The notes: generated from the letters alone by a model not told the origin. A stretch of 64,000 nucleotides of DNA from Bolinopsis microptera (GCF_026151205.1 NC_087074.1:8349726-8413725); one strand, 5' to 3'; counted from the stretch's first letter, positions 32,518-44,790 are shown. A program made the numbers and translations.

Positions 32518-33769
32518 ATGGGACCAAATGATAGCTCAATAAAGTTAAATGCAACAAACGCTTTACCAGGACGAGAAAAGCCATTAACGGTTGGTTCGTG
32601 TTTCTTTAAGAAATCGTGTTTTTTTTGTCAATTACTGGATTCAGGCTGAAATATAATTTGAGTCGTACATAAAAATAATATAAAGCATCCGTGATTTACA
32701 GGGGATTTCAGAAGTCCATGCTGTTAATGGAAACAGAATATTTCCACCTTTTCCTGAAGGGACCAAGTCAGCAACCTTTGGGATGGGATGTTTTTGGGGA
32801 GTTGAAAGAAGCTTCTGGAAGATAAAAGGGGTCTATTCTACTCATGTAAGTCCAGAAAATCATACAATTATATTTTAAAGACTATAAAGAGCAGTCAGAA
32901 GATATTAAACATCCGTATATTTCAGGCTGGCTATGCTGGAGGATATACTAAGAATCCCACTTACCAAGAGACGTGTACAGGAGCAACAGGGCACGCTGAG
33001 GTAGTGAGAGTTATTTTTGATCCAGAGCAAGTGAAATACAGTGCTCTACTAAAGAATTTTTGGGAGAACCACAATCCAATTGCTATAGGTGGAGAAGGAA
33101 GAAACAGAGGTATTGTACTCGCGTTTAATGTTTAGTCAATTAAAAGGAATGTATGATTTCCTTGGTTTCTTCAATTTAATTTTTAATTGACACTAAATAA
33201 GTAAATTTTTCATGTCTTTACTCATTATGTCTGCTGTTTTTGAATAACCACAAAGTAGAAAATGTGAATTTAAAAAGTAGATAACACATTGACCTCCCTC
33301 ATCCCATTCCCAGGACCAATGTATCGCTCTGCCATATTCTGTGACAATGAAACACAATTGGAACTAGCTAGGAAAAGCGCGGAGAAATTTCAGCAGAACC
33401 TAGACGAAAGGGGGGGTACCAGGTACAATTTGTCTCCTTCTATTCGCTTTATCACCTTCTATTCGCTCTAAAGGAAAAGGTATTACAAATAAAATGAATT
33501 TTGAATGGTCATACAGAAAGAAGCAATCCATAAAACAATTAAATATTTTTACCACGGGCGCAATCAAATAACATTAATTTAGTATTCAGTAAATCACACA
33601 GGAAATGCAGATCTAAATCTTGATTAATAATTGTGCAGGTGAGATAACAACAGAGATAAAACTGGACAATGTGTTTTACTATGCTGAAGATTACCACCAA
33701 CAGTATCTTCACAAGAACCCCGGAGGTTACTGTTCTCTGCGAGGTACAGGAGTTAACTGTATTTTGTAG
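32518..33769 (+). CDS. MSRA: Peptide methionine-S-sulfoxide reductase MsrA, paralogue 1
   Basis: Exons 32518-32589, 32702-32845, 32926-33109, 33314-33415 and 33639-33769 give 210 residues. MsrA reduces methionine-S-sulfoxide in proteins using a catalytic Cys. [20 protein letters not shown] holds that Cys, and [15 protein letters not shown] and TGHAEVVRV carry conserved binding residues. [16 protein letters not shown] and the final GTGVNC supply the two resolving cysteines. The segment matching [12 protein letters not shown] in paralogue 2 is [12 protein letters not shown] here, so the conserved Asp is Asn and the RQG is lost. The exon 4 donor (GGGG/GTACC) is weak. The start aligns with paralogue 2 and with the ALPGR of animal MsrA N-termini. 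No mitochondrial presequence is evident. Confidence 0.9.
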
Positions 33770-33923
33770 TTTCAACATTCGTACAAACATTTCTGTTATT
33801 GTGGGGAGAAAATTTAAGATTTCTGGTATACTCTTTTTGATCTAATTTGTATACAAAGTTTTTGATTTGGCTTATCTTTTTTTACAATGCACGATGATAA
33901 GAAATTCAAAGCCAACAGTTAAT

Positions 33924-34009
33924 GTTTTTTTTAAGTTTCGACCAAACTGTCGATCATTTGTCCGAACAATAGGCATATGTTCGACAGTTTGGTCGAAACT
34001 TTAAAAAAA
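33924..34009. repeat. Inverted repeat downstream of MsrA paralogue 1
   Basis: TTAAGTTTCGACCAAACTGT and its near-complement ACAGTTTGGTCGAAACTTTA face each other across about 35 bp. Confidence 0.8.
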
Positions 34010-34164
34010 CTGTAATTTGCCACACACTTTACAAAACTTTGACAACTTTTATTGGGCTTTTTACTAAAAGAATGTTATTTATGTAGGTATAATTGCAAAA
34101 ACTGGGTAGCGGCTCAACGTCTTTTGCTTTGTTACATTATTCATCCTTTTTATGCACCGATGAC

Positions 34165-34235
34165 AAAACCGAGATCGAATTACAAAGGGGAGCCTCGACT
34201 CCAAGAACGTATATCGAGGGTGGGGACTTTAAATG
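34165..34235. repeat. Dispersed repeat, copy 2
   Basis: GAGATCGAATTACAAAGGGG followed by AGCCTCGACTCCAAGAACGT is nearly identical to 39375-39430 and is inverted relative to 27650-27780. Confidence 0.65.
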
Positions 34236-34334
34236 GCAAGTACTACCGGCAATCCTAAAAGATATTGAGTGGATCTTAGATTCGAATATATATAATATAG
34301 ACCCAATAGGCAGTATCCAGATAGCCCGAACCCT

Positions 34335-34402
34335 GTTCGCGAACAATTGTACGCGAACAGTTGTTCGTGAACAGTTGTTCGTGAACAGTTGTTCGTGAAC
34401 AG
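34335..34402. repeat. GTTCGTGAACA tandem repeat
   Basis: Four to five units of about 15 bp, each with a palindromic GTTCGYGAAC core. A related block (CACCTGTTCGGCGAACAGG) lies at 36109-36127 beside TATGATCTGGTAAC, the complement of sequence flanking this array. The two are inverted relatives. Confidence 0.65.
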
Positions 34403-36977
34403 TTGATTGGTTACCAGATCATATGACCACATATGAAATTGAATGGTATGTACTATGTATGGTATCTTGGATGCAATTAGTTACGACTAGCAGGGTAGGG
34501 CTGAGTTCATCCGTTTCGTTTTCTCTGAGCCATAGTTGTTGTTGTTGACAGTTAAGTAAGTAGCTGTGTATTATGAAGTATAATATTAAGAAGTGTTCTA
34601 GCTCTCGACATGTGTTCACATAACGGACGTGAGCCAGGTTCGAAAGGGGCCGGTTCTCGTATCAGCCACTGCGATACCATATTCTACGTGATTGGATATG
34701 CCTATTGATTATTCGACTGCTTTTGGACGGTTATAGTTGGGTTAGCTAGTTATAGATTAAGATGCCGGTGTTAGGTAATAGGATTGCATAATTATGATTA
34801 AGATAATATGGAACTGGGAACAGGACACAGGTGGTTTGATCGTGACCTGTCAAGGACCATTAGGGTCGGTTCATTCAAGCATGCATATAATTGGCCGCTC
34901 TGACTTTAAATAAAGTACTTTAAATAAGAAGAAAAAGGTGCAGAATATACGGGAATTTTACTATTGGTCAACCACTAGACGAGGTAGCCGTCCATTGGTT
35001 GTAAGTCATGTGACCTAGGTCACATGACCATAGCAGGTGGACTAAGCTCATTAAACTATTGTAACCCCGGTCAACTCGTGCACTAACTTAGGTTTAACGT
35101 CAAAATAGTTGTTAGTACCTGCACGCCAGGTGATTCCTAAGTTATATAAATACAGTATGTTTCGTGTTCGAAAATCAGTTATAGTTATTAGTGCTTCTCA
35201 AAATAACTCGTGGTCTCTCATCTCTCAATAAAGTTAAACTAAAAAATAAAAGAACTCAACTAGAAGAAGAAGAACTCAACTAGAAGAAACACTTAAGAAG
35301 AGCTATTAACACCGGCCCACTTTTGTTAATGATATGGCTAAATTATAATCATAAATTTTACGTGTGGCAGTGCAATTGTTTCATATTCTAGCTCAAACTT
35401 AGCTCTCCTTCAAAGTTTTATCGGTTTAAAAAAAACAACAATTTCAAAGTTTGGCACCGGTAGTCTCTTAATAGGTTTCACGTCTTTGTGTGTTCAGTCT
35501 CGACGTTCCCTCATCGCATCATGACTAATATGCACGGAGTACTATAGGGCTACTTATACTGGGGGCGGAGTTTGTTGACATACCACCACTATTGTGCACC
35601 AAAGAAATATATCCATTATATTGCATATTGGTTCCGATGTAATGAGGGACAGTCTAAACTTCAAAAGTTTGAGAGCTGACAGATTAAACAATTGGTTAGC
35701 TCCTCAAATTCAGCCCTCGGTGCAAGACCGACGATAATGAAACTTCTAGATAATAAACAATGCAGTTGAGATTTGAATCTAAAAGATTGAGACATTCAGG
35801 GCAAATGAACGAGCGAGGACTATTGTTATGCAGCTGTTACGTAGCGACTCAAAAACGGCTGCATCCCCGCCTAGAAAGAAAAATCGTCTCACAGTTTTCT
35901 TAGTTATAAATTACTTCGACTTGGCGATTCAAATTTGTTTACTCCTATCAACATAATCCTCTCGAGCAATGAAACATTTCTACGCATCTGTAGTTTTGCT
36001 AACACTTTTAGTGTTTTTTAAACCTTCCTTAATCAGTTGCGTAACGTTGCCTGTTTGTTGGCAACTCATTACTGTTATTATGCAGTCATATGATCTGGTA
36101 ACACGAACACCTGTTCGGCGAACAGGGGTCGGGCTATCTGGATACTGCCACCCAATATTGCGCAACAATGATCCAAAGTAGAGCAAAGCATAGCAAGTGA
36201 CATCGTTTCACTCTCTAACCTAATCAAGCTGGATCACAAAAGAACTGTCACAGTTTACTGTGTCGAAATCCCAAGCTGCACAGACGAACAGAGTTGTCGA
36301 GCTTTAATTCTATTTACTCTCTGCTATCTACTACCTCATCAGTTGTTCTTTTATCTGGAACCAGAATATTTGAGAATATAGGACACGTGACGTGTCTCTC
36401 TCACGCCCTTACTGTATATGTATATACGCCCTTACTGTATATGTTTCTTTCATCAGAATATGCTAATGAAATGGTTATTGTTAAGGTATATTTCAAGATT
36501 AAGTTCGCCGAAGTAAAGTATTCTCTCGTGTGATTTTTATAGTGCTTGACAACCAACATTTTGTTTGCTCAGCTTTGTCCAAACCCTGCATCTTTACGAC
36601 TGGGCTTTTGTTGAAAATTTCAGATATATTAATAATTATTAGAGAGCATTGTTTTGATTTCAAGCCTGGTACTTTTAGTCGCTATGATCCCTGTTCAAAC
36701 ACATCGTACTTTCTACAAATGGAACATTTATGACAATCCTCCACATCAGCTAACGTGTTGAGTAATTCTGCAACTCTCAGTAGAAAATTCGAGAGTTGGT
36801 AGGATAATAGTGAGTCTATAACTACAAATATTGTAGAGCTGATCCTGTAAATACGCACTAGAAGACACACTACTAGTATTTATTAAAGAGTTTCTTGAAA
36901 AACCCGATTTCTTCTTCGACCTGCCTCTTTTCAGGGCCAAATGTATGTGTCCCCTTGATGGAAGTGTAATGTTTACA
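34403..36977. other. 2.6 kb without a recognised gene
   Basis: The region contains a TATATAAATACAG box-like site near 35140-35155 and AATAAAG near 35226, plus a duplicated GAACTCAACTAGAAGAA at 35251-35290 and a duplicated 24-bp CGCCCTTACTGTATATGT unit at 36408-36441. A solo LTR was considered but no convincing termini were found. Confidence 0.45.
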
Positions 36978-38188
36978 ATGCTGCTTAGTAATAGTCTTGT
37001 TTTCCTCGCAGTCCTTCCTCTCTTCCGATGTACAGAAATTATTACAAATACTGGTAACTAAGTTTACTATTACAAGCTGATACTTGCTTTTTGTTTATTA
37101 TTTCTTCTGTTTTCTTGTTTCGTGCTTTTTTCTTGTGTCGTCTCATGTCGTGTTGCGAATGATATTATAATTTAATTTTAGTATATTTCGATTTCATTAC
37201 TGTAAGTATGGCATAGCATACTTATCAATATTATGAAGATAATTTGTCCTCAGATTCAGAAGAACAGGAATGCAGCAACGATGACGATCAGTATGGTTGT
37301 GGAGATTTAACCATAAGCTATCAACAACGATCTGAACTACTACAAGTCTTACAACTGTACTCAGTGCACCTCTTTGAAAGGACTCCAGGGAGAGGCGAAC
37401 TGATATCAAATAACGGTTGTGTCGAAAAAAACGGGACCGGTTCAGAATGCTGTACTGACTTGGAAATTATACCATTCCACAAGAATCTTTTGTGCGTCAA
37501 TATCACATACGTGGGAGTCAATCAAACGAAAATTGATGTTTTCCTGACATGGAACGGCCAAGTCGAAATTCATGCTGAACTCATAGACTTCAGCCAACGC
37601 ATCTGCTTAAAACTTCCGTTATTTGGAAATGATCTTGTTGAAGTTTGTGTCTATTTCACGAAGATGTCGAGGGTAAGTTTTGCGTTAAGTGTAGTGGTTT
37701 CGATCAAACATTACCCTCTTAAATTATTTCATGTGAGTCATATAACCACAATCAGACTCACAATGTAGCACTTTGTGATATCATAGGAAAGTTATAAATA
37801 ACTCTAATATGCTTTCAATGAAAACAAAAATGTTTCATGTGTTTAATGCAAATCCCGTGCAAGTAGTAATTTCAAGTTAAGGCTTAAATATAATTTGTGA
37901 TATGAATATAAAAATAAGCATCAAGAACTTTGATTTATTTCAATATTTCAGGAAAACGGCACTCTGAGTGGATGCTTGAACCTATTCTTCAGATTTATAA
38001 TTCCATCCGCATCGGTCCAATTAGGTTGTTTCGGAAATGCAAGAAGTGCTGCATTCTCCGCTCAATTAAGCACTACACAAATCCTACTCACTTTCATGCT
38101 ACCTTTTTTGAATCTTTTGGTATTCAATGATTTCAGATTTGGGTATTGGAATCCAAAAACGATTCAGTCATCAGTGTTTCTTACCTAG
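36978..38188 (+). CDS. Secreted cysteine-rich protein, DUF4773-like, paralogue A
   Basis: Exons 36978-37053, 37254-37672 and 37952-38188 join in phase to 243 residues. Exon 1 encodes a signal peptide (MLLSNSLVFLAVLPLFRC) ending near Cys-Thr. Exon 2 starts with an acidic stretch (DSEEQECSNDDD) and continues with paired cysteines (GSECCTDLEI, LLCVNITYVGVNQT, RICLKLP, VEVCVYF). Exon 3 gives NGTLSGCLNLFFRFIIPSAS, then LGCFG. The Cys spacing and GCLNL/LGCF signatures resemble DUF4773 proteins of invertebrates, whose function is unknown; this family call is tentative. Paralogue B lies 4.9 kb downstream on the same strand with identical intron positions. The last 50 residues are hydrophobic and might form a membrane segment (TQILLTFMLPFLNLLVF). 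Confidence 0.75.
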
Positions 38189-38315
38189 CTTGCTAGTCTT
38201 TTGCTCGCTTCTCTCACTTGGTAGCTTTTATAAATTCTTCATATAGAAACAACTTTTCTATATCCTCACAAATAGAAGCTACGCTCTATTTCGGCTAGAT
38301 TAACCTACTGTTAAT

Positions 38316-38446
38316 CTACCTTACTCGGGAATATTATAGCGGGTTAATTATATTTATGACTGGGAAAATTAATGACCGGGAAAAATATGGCGGAATGTTC
38401 CAAAACCCACCACTTTATCCCAGTCATTATATTCCCGAGTAAGGTA
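38316..38446. repeat. Inverted repeat just downstream of paralogue A
   Basis: CTACCTTACTCGGGAATAT at the left is answered by ATATTCCCGAGTAAGGTAG at the right. Inner blocks (TGACTGGGA and TCCCAGTCA) also pair. Probably a small MITE. Confidence 0.8.
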
Positions 38447-39309
38447 GCTCAAAGTCACTCATCCGTCCAGAACAAGTCGACTTTGGGTAGCTGTAATGAC
38501 ATACCATTTAATTCGACATCCTAATCTTGATGTGACCTCCTACGTGGTCGTGGGGCGTGGTGGCATGCATGCAGTAATGAGTGTAATATACACTGTATAT
38601 TATGAAATCCTGATTTAGCATGATCATTTTATAGGTATGTTGTGTGACAGTGTGAACTGTTACGTTTGTTTTCCTTATTGTTGTTCTGTGCACTAGTTAT
38701 AAACATAATGTGCTCATGTGTGACTATGTAATGGTGATGTTATCAGTTTAAATTTAAAATGTAGTGGATCTCAATTCTTACGCTTCGAGACGTGAAGGAT
38801 GATGATTAATCGGTCTACTGATACACTCGACTATCACGTGACCTACTTTAACACTTTCTCTAGGTGGCCCTGAATTATTATTTAAAATCCTAATCCTTTT
38901 AACTCTGACCCCAATCCTAACCCTATCCCAATCCCTAACTAGAACATATACTAAAACCCTTACCTGGGGACCTCAGGTTTTTCTGTTCGTAAACAGATTG
39001 AAGATACAATGCGGCGGAATGACACTGACAGGCTGAGCCGGAGCCTGTACGAGTAATTAAACAAACTTCCTTAATTGGTCATTCCACGTGATCGAGGCAG
39101 TTTTTTGCCGAGGAGTATTTTAACACTTTGTCATGTGGTGTTATTGGGAATCAGCGTTCAAAAATACATCAATTCCATTTTGGTTCAATTGTCCGGGCCC
39201 TTTTAGAAAACACTCCAGCTTCGGGTGTAGAGTGATTAAGCACGCCCAGTGAGGTACTGGTAATGTTGTGTATCTTCTCATATTTTACTTTTAGTCATTT
39301 GGCATACAT
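38447..39309. other. Gene-free stretch with degenerate AACCCTA-like sequence
   Basis: Around 38890-38965 the sequence is rich in CCTAACCCTA-like words. A flanking block (CACTCGACTATCACGTGAC and GAATGACACTGACAGGCTGA) is an inverted relative of 45340-45540. Confidence 0.45.
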
Positions 39310-39440
39310 TGAAAGGCAATCTCCCCGTTTCCGAAATCGTATTGCATAGGTCCAGGGGAGGCCTGCCCTCCGAGATCGAATTACAAAGGGGAGCCTTGAC
39401 TCCAAGAACGTATATCGAGGGTGGGGACTTCGAAATCGGG
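39310..39440. repeat. Dispersed repeat, copy 3
   Basis: It carries the same GAGATCGAATTACAAAGGGG block as 34165-34235 and the reverse of the 27650-27780 repeat, ending just before the pogo element. Confidence 0.65.
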
Positions 39441-39476
39441 ATACATTTGGGGTCATTGATCACATATTATTACGTA

Positions 39477-40366
39477 CCTTATCGGACCTTATTTGGACGG
39501 ACATTACTTGAACGCTGGAGGCCCTAGCGGTCATCTTAATGTCCGTTCAAATAAAGTCCGTTCAATTAATGTCCGTCCAAGTTAAAGTCCGTTGAAATTT
39601 TTTCAAAAATTTTTCCATTTCGAATTTTTTGTCCAGAATATGACAACTATGAGAACTTTATTGTGCCGTAAGTTAACGACGGAAAGGTTCTCTTTGGTCT
39701 GCCGGAGGCACAGAAAACTTTACTAGTATATGATGTTTTCAAGGGTCACTTGGCGGAAAAAGTCAACGAAATTATGGCACTCAACAACATAGTTCATGAG
39801 CTAGTCCCCGCCAACATGACAAACTTGTTCCAGCCTCTAGATATTACGGTAAATCGTGTTGCCAAGGACATTGTCCGACGTTGTTATAGTTCATATTACT
39901 GAGGGGAGGTAATGAAACAGTTCTAGGAAAGCTCCACGTGATGTTAAGGTTAACCTAAAGTTGTCTAAGATAAAACCACTTCACGCCGAATGGCTTGTAA
40001 AAGTTAACAATGAAATGCAGGACCGGGGTATTTTGATAAAAAGATTTCCGTAAAGCTAGAAATCACTGATGCTTGTTTAAGCATAAACTATTTCATGGAC
40101 GAAAACTAATTTGATGAAGATGATATGTGATATTAGACACTGATCATGTACACATGTTTTAACATTTTTACTGCTTAATGACTGCTTTTCTTACTTACTG
40201 TATAAAAAATGGATTTAAAAATCATTTGCTGAAATTAAAAAAACGTCAAAAAATTGAAAAAAATTCGGATTTTTAATGGTTTTGAATGCCTTCGAGCGTT
40301 CATATTAATGTCCGTTCATAATTATGTCCGTTCATGTAATGTCCGTCCAAATAAGGTCCGATAAGG
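39477..40366 (+). mobile_element. pogo-type (Tc1/mariner superfamily) DNA transposon with broken transposase remnant
   Basis: TIRs of at least 31 bp begin CCTTATCGGACCTTATTTGG and end in the exact complement, flanked by TA on both sides. Between about 39735 and 39870 the plus strand encodes LLVYDVFKGHLAEKVNEI, NNIVHELVPANM and NLFQPLDITVNRVAK, the DDE_1 core of pogo-like transposases with the second catalytic Asp in VYDVFKG. A later fragment (39970-40030) reads PLHAEWLVKVNNEMQ. Stops and a frame change separate the pieces and the N-terminal half is missing, so it is defective. The copy at 31015-31433 is an internally deleted relative. Confidence 0.8.
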
Positions 40367-40461
40367 TAATTTTTACTCTTCAGTACGTGATTTTTACACT
40401 CTGCACTCCTTCCTTAGTTAACATAATATGATAATGACGTCTTGATGATATAGCTGGACAT

Positions 40462-40562
40462 GGTTGCCACTGCCAGTACTACTGCCAGCCAAACGGGACC
40501 TTTATTCGACATTTCGAATAAAGGACCCGTTTGGCTGGCAGTATTACTGGCAGTGGCAAACC
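40462..40562. repeat. 101-bp near-perfect hairpin
   Basis: GGTTGCCACTGCCAGTACTA on the left and its near-complement TACTGGCAGTGGCAAACC on the right pair for about 46 bp around a short loop at ATTTCGAATAAAG. One or two mismatches and a single-base bulge are visible. It could be a MITE or a small-RNA precursor. Confidence 0.85.
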
Positions 40563-41880
40563 GCAACTTAATAATGATTGGAGCAGAGAGGTCATGTGCA
40601 TGTCAGATGGATGATCACGTGTCAAGTGTTCCGACGCGCGCACCATGAGTCACTTCTAGGTTATATTGTCACAATTGTGAAGCAGTGGATTCTCGTAAGT
40701 TCTTGTAAGTTAGCGTTTGGGTTCGTTCATTGATGATTGATCCATAACCTTAAGGATGCCAATTAACAACCGCTCGAGCTTTTAGCTTATATTGTTTTAG
40801 TCCTATACAATGTATAGTTATACTACTCCTTGCTAGATAGAAATTCCGTTAACTTTAAGGTCGAGTCTATGACTATAATCGGGTCTTTGTTTAACTTGAC
40901 TGCAGAAAGCTATATTTTGATATATTATAACACATTTGTGATTCGTATTTCATCTTGCAACTTGATAATTTTTCCTTTCCGTTATATTACTAAGCTTGCT
41001 TCATTTGTAACATCAATGTGCGGCCTGTTTTTCGTGTTTCATTACCGGGACACCAATGCACAAAAGCAAGCTAAACCCTTATAATTAAGAAACTTTTTTA
41101 GTATAGTTCAGCTGCCAGCTGGTGGTAAAAGTTATGACTAAATATGCATTAATTTTGCTATTATTCCATATTTATCCAACACATATGTAATTGGTAATGG
41201 TAGATTTAGTTATCCATACTCAGTCGTGGGACATGGTGTTGTCATGGTTATTGATTTGCTGTTGTGTCTCTTTCTTCCTGTCATTGTACTATTGTATTGG
41301 GACAGGACTCATCGAATATTTTGTTACTGAAGGAAGTTGGGACAAACTCTAAAGAGGAACTGCGAATTCTGATGCGGGACAGGGATATATGGAGGGGGTT
41401 ATCTGGCGTAGATCGGACTTAGTTCCGACATAGTAGTAGTAGTAACTAGTAGCATAGTTTCCTAAAATGTTTGAATGTCGGTCTTAGCACAGTTAAAATA
41501 GCTTGAATGTATCACCATGGTGTGACCGGCGGCCGACCGGCGTTGTGCTCACTGCTCCCAGTCTAAGACCGGAATGTTCAACACTCACACTATAGTAGTT
41601 TTAATCTGCTGAAGCTGCCAAGTTATGTTAAACATGTAACATGATCCGTGAGTTGAATTTGATGGCACACTGCATATTATTCTTACGTTTGCATATTATA
41701 TTATAATATATACGAATAAGTAATGGGCGTGCTATTGAGAATAGTTGGTTAATATTTATCCAGTTTTGTTATTTTACTAGTTCCTTTGGTTCTTTTCGTT
41801 CTTTCTCTATCTAATGAAAACTTAGTTTCCAAAAGCACTATGACTATAAGATCAACTTGAAATAGTCCGTAATGTTGACA
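40563..41880. other. Gene-free stretch upstream of paralogue B
   Basis: No exon is recognised. The short open frame at 40830-41084 has no family signature. Confidence 0.4.
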
Positions 41881-43121
41881 ATGCTGCCCAGTCTGGTTTT
41901 CCTCGCAGTCCTTCCTCTCTTCCGATGTACAGAAATTATTACAAATACTGGTAACTAAGTTTATTATTACAAGCTGATACTTGGTTTTTGTTTAGTGTTT
42001 CTTTTGTTTTCTTGTTTCGTGTTTTGTTTTCTTGTGTCGTGCTGTTCGTGTCGTGTCGAGATAAATATAATTTGCTTTTAATATATCCTAAGTCGATTAC
42101 TGAAATTATAGCATAAAATGCTTATCAATATTACGAAGATAATTTGTCCTCAGATTTTGAAAACAAGAATAAATGCAAGGACGATCAGTACGGTGGTGGA
42201 AATATAACCATAAGCTATCTACAACGAGCTGAAATAGTACAACTCTTTGAAAAGACTCTTAGGGGAGGCGAACTGATATCAAATAACGGTTGTGTTAATA
42301 AAGGGGAAAACGGGACCGGTTCCGAATGCTGTACTGACTTGGAAATTATACCACACCACAAGAATCGTTTGTGCGTCAATATCACATACGTGGGAGTCAA
42401 TCAAACGGCAATTGATGTTTTCCTGACATGGAACGGCCAAGTCGAAATTCATGCTGAACTGATAGACTTTAACGAGTGCATTTGCTTAAAACTCCCGATA
42501 TGGAAGATTGGAAATCTTGTTGAAGTTTGTGTCTATTTCACGAAGATGTCGAGGGTAAGTTTTGCGTTAAGTGTAGTGGTTTCGATCAAACATTACCCTC
42601 TTATATTAATTATTTCATGTGAGTCATATAACCACAATCAGCCTCACAATGTAGCACTTTGTTCCTGATATCATAGAAAAGTTATAAATAACTCTAATAT
42701 GCTTTCAATGAAAACAAAAATGTTTCATGTGTTTAATAAATCGCAAATCCCGTGCAAATAGTACCTCAAAGTTAAGCCTCAAGTACAATATTTGATATGA
42801 ATCGAAAAATAAGCATCAACTTAATTCCTTGTACATGTTAATATGTGAGCACTTTAATCAATTTTAATATTTCAGGAAAACGGCACACTGAGTGGATGCG
42901 TGAACCTATTCTTCAGATTCATAATTCCCTCCGCATCGGTCCAATTAGGTTGTTTCGGAAATGAAAGAAGTGCTGCATTCTCCGCTCAATCAAGCACTAC
43001 ACAAATCCTACTCACTTTCATGCTACCTCTTTTGAATCTTTTGGTATTCAATGATTTCAGATTTGGGTATTGGAATCTTAAAAAAGATTCAGTCATCAGT
43101 GTCTCTGACCTAGCTCGCTAG
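41881..43121 (+). CDS. Secreted cysteine-rich protein, DUF4773-like, paralogue B
   Basis: Exons 41881-41950, 42154-42554 and 42876-43121 give 238 residues with the same exon phases as paralogue A. The signal peptide is MLPSLVFLAVLPLFRC. The body keeps the same cysteines (GSECCTDLEI, LCVNITYVGVNQT, CICLKLP, VEVCVYF, SGCVNLFF, LGCFG). Differences cluster in the first 40 residues of exon 2: paralogue A has an extra QVLQLYSVHL stretch, and B has an extra Lys-Gly-Glu near the GCVNKGENGTG motif. Introns and both flanks are also alike, including the run CAGTCCTTCCTCTCTTCCGA, so this is a recent local duplication. Function unknown. Confidence 0.75.
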
Positions 43122-44130
43122 CCTTTGCTCGTTTCTCTCACTTTGACTTAGCAGCTTGAAAAGAAGCTAGCCTTGAAACAATTCAGATCATTCTTAGAGT
43201 GTAAATCGAGTAATAAAATATAAGTATACTTATTACTTATAATGACACATTATCTTATCACTTATGAAGTTATTTATTGATCTATCGACTATCATCCATA
43301 AAAATATATAGTATTAATAAATGTATCAGTATAATATCATGGATTACAATTTATTGTTCTGGAAATGATATTGCATATTGATATAATATTGTATTTCAGT
43401 ATTTGTATACAGTAGAATGTGCATGAATATTGAATAATGAATATGAATATTTATATATTTATAGTCTGGTATTGGTAGTAACGATTATGTTAAAAAGGTA
43501 TTAAGATTTTAGAATTTGCGAACTTAATAACTATATACTACTATATACAGCTAGTACTACTACTTTATTATTATAAGCATTTGGCATAATGCATATAATT
43601 GAAAGCCAATATTGCAGAATGCAGATCAGAGTGTTATGTTGTGTGTGTGCTAATTAATGTTTTGGGGATCAATCCACCCACTCGTACTAGTACTCGTAAT
43701 GACAATCTACCTTTGTCATTTGTGTCCGACTGCAGTTTAGGCCTGGGTTATTGCCCGGCAAACGTGGTAAATGGTAAATCGGGGGTTAACGTATTTTTAT
43801 TATAAGTAAAACTTTAACAGACAACTTTTAACTTGCTTTTTTATATTAACTGCTTTTGGTTTCCCACGAGGTAGTAGCATGCTGCATGCTAAATTATTTT
43901 TGATCCGACTTGATCTGCAAACCAATATTTTGAATATTCTAAATCTAATCATTATCAGTTTTATAGCTGAGAGTAAGATAAGCTATTTTTCTCTTTTTAA
44001 GAAAAACGAGCCATATTTAATTGTTAATAAACCAGCAGCGTTATTGCGTTAATAGTATACAAGCTTTAGCTAAGGAAATTTCGCTTAGATATTGTCGTTT
44101 CACAAAGTTTCACTAAACCCCTGTAGCAGT
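43122..44130. other. Gene-free, very AT-rich stretch
   Basis: TATA- and ATATGAATA-type simple sequence dominates 43200-43560. No gene recognised. Confidence 0.45.
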
Positions 44131-44265
44131 TCTACGATACACAGGGGGAGCCGCGCACTCGTCCGCGGCGGGTCATACAACGTATGACAAGTAAATAAAA
44201 CTTGTCATACGTTGTATGACCCGCCGCGCACGAGTGCACGTGCGCAGCTCCCCCTGTATCGTAGA
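44131..44265. repeat. Palindromic element with GGGTCATACAACGTATGAC core
   Basis: The arms begin TCTACGATACACAGGGGGAG and end with the complement (CTCCCCCTGTATCGTAGA). The inner CGGCGGGTCATACAACGTAT is perfectly repeated in reverse. A single-arm copy lies at 45296-45336. Confidence 0.85.
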
Positions 44266-44790
44266 AACTTTACAGCGACAGTGGGGGTCACCACGTGATA
44301 CAAAATAAAACGTAATTCTAATTATTTAAATATTTAGATAATGGTTAGTTTTTGGGGTTTATGTGATAGTTTGAATAAAAATTAGAATTGAAGGACAATT
44401 TTTTGCCTCAACTGCATGTTAACAATAACATATTAAAAATTGAAATTAACGTTTAAAAAGCTAAGTACGCAGATGAGATAGCTTAGCTGCTTAGGTTTTT
44501 AAATATACAATATAACAACGCCCAAAAGCGGTGCGCCCTACTTAGAAAAAATTTATACGAAAATCATTTGTCCAGTCTTCGATTCGATCATCACCGCGTA
44601 TTATATCATATATATATAGTTATACAGCGACAATTAAGCGTGCTAAATCACTTTACAGTCGATTTTCGAGATCAAATTGTTCTAAAAATGCCGAACCCCC
44701 GACAGTTGAAACAAACTTGAATCGATGTATTTCATTTTTTTTTGTAGCGCGATGCGTTATTGTGCCGCGCCGCGCACTCAATGTTAACAG

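Noticed and set aside
34610-35312. Possible solo LTR with a TATA-like box, AATAAAG and TG...CA ends
   Set aside because: The 5-base flanks do not match, no second LTR, primer site or gag-pol was seen, and the ends were chosen after the fact.
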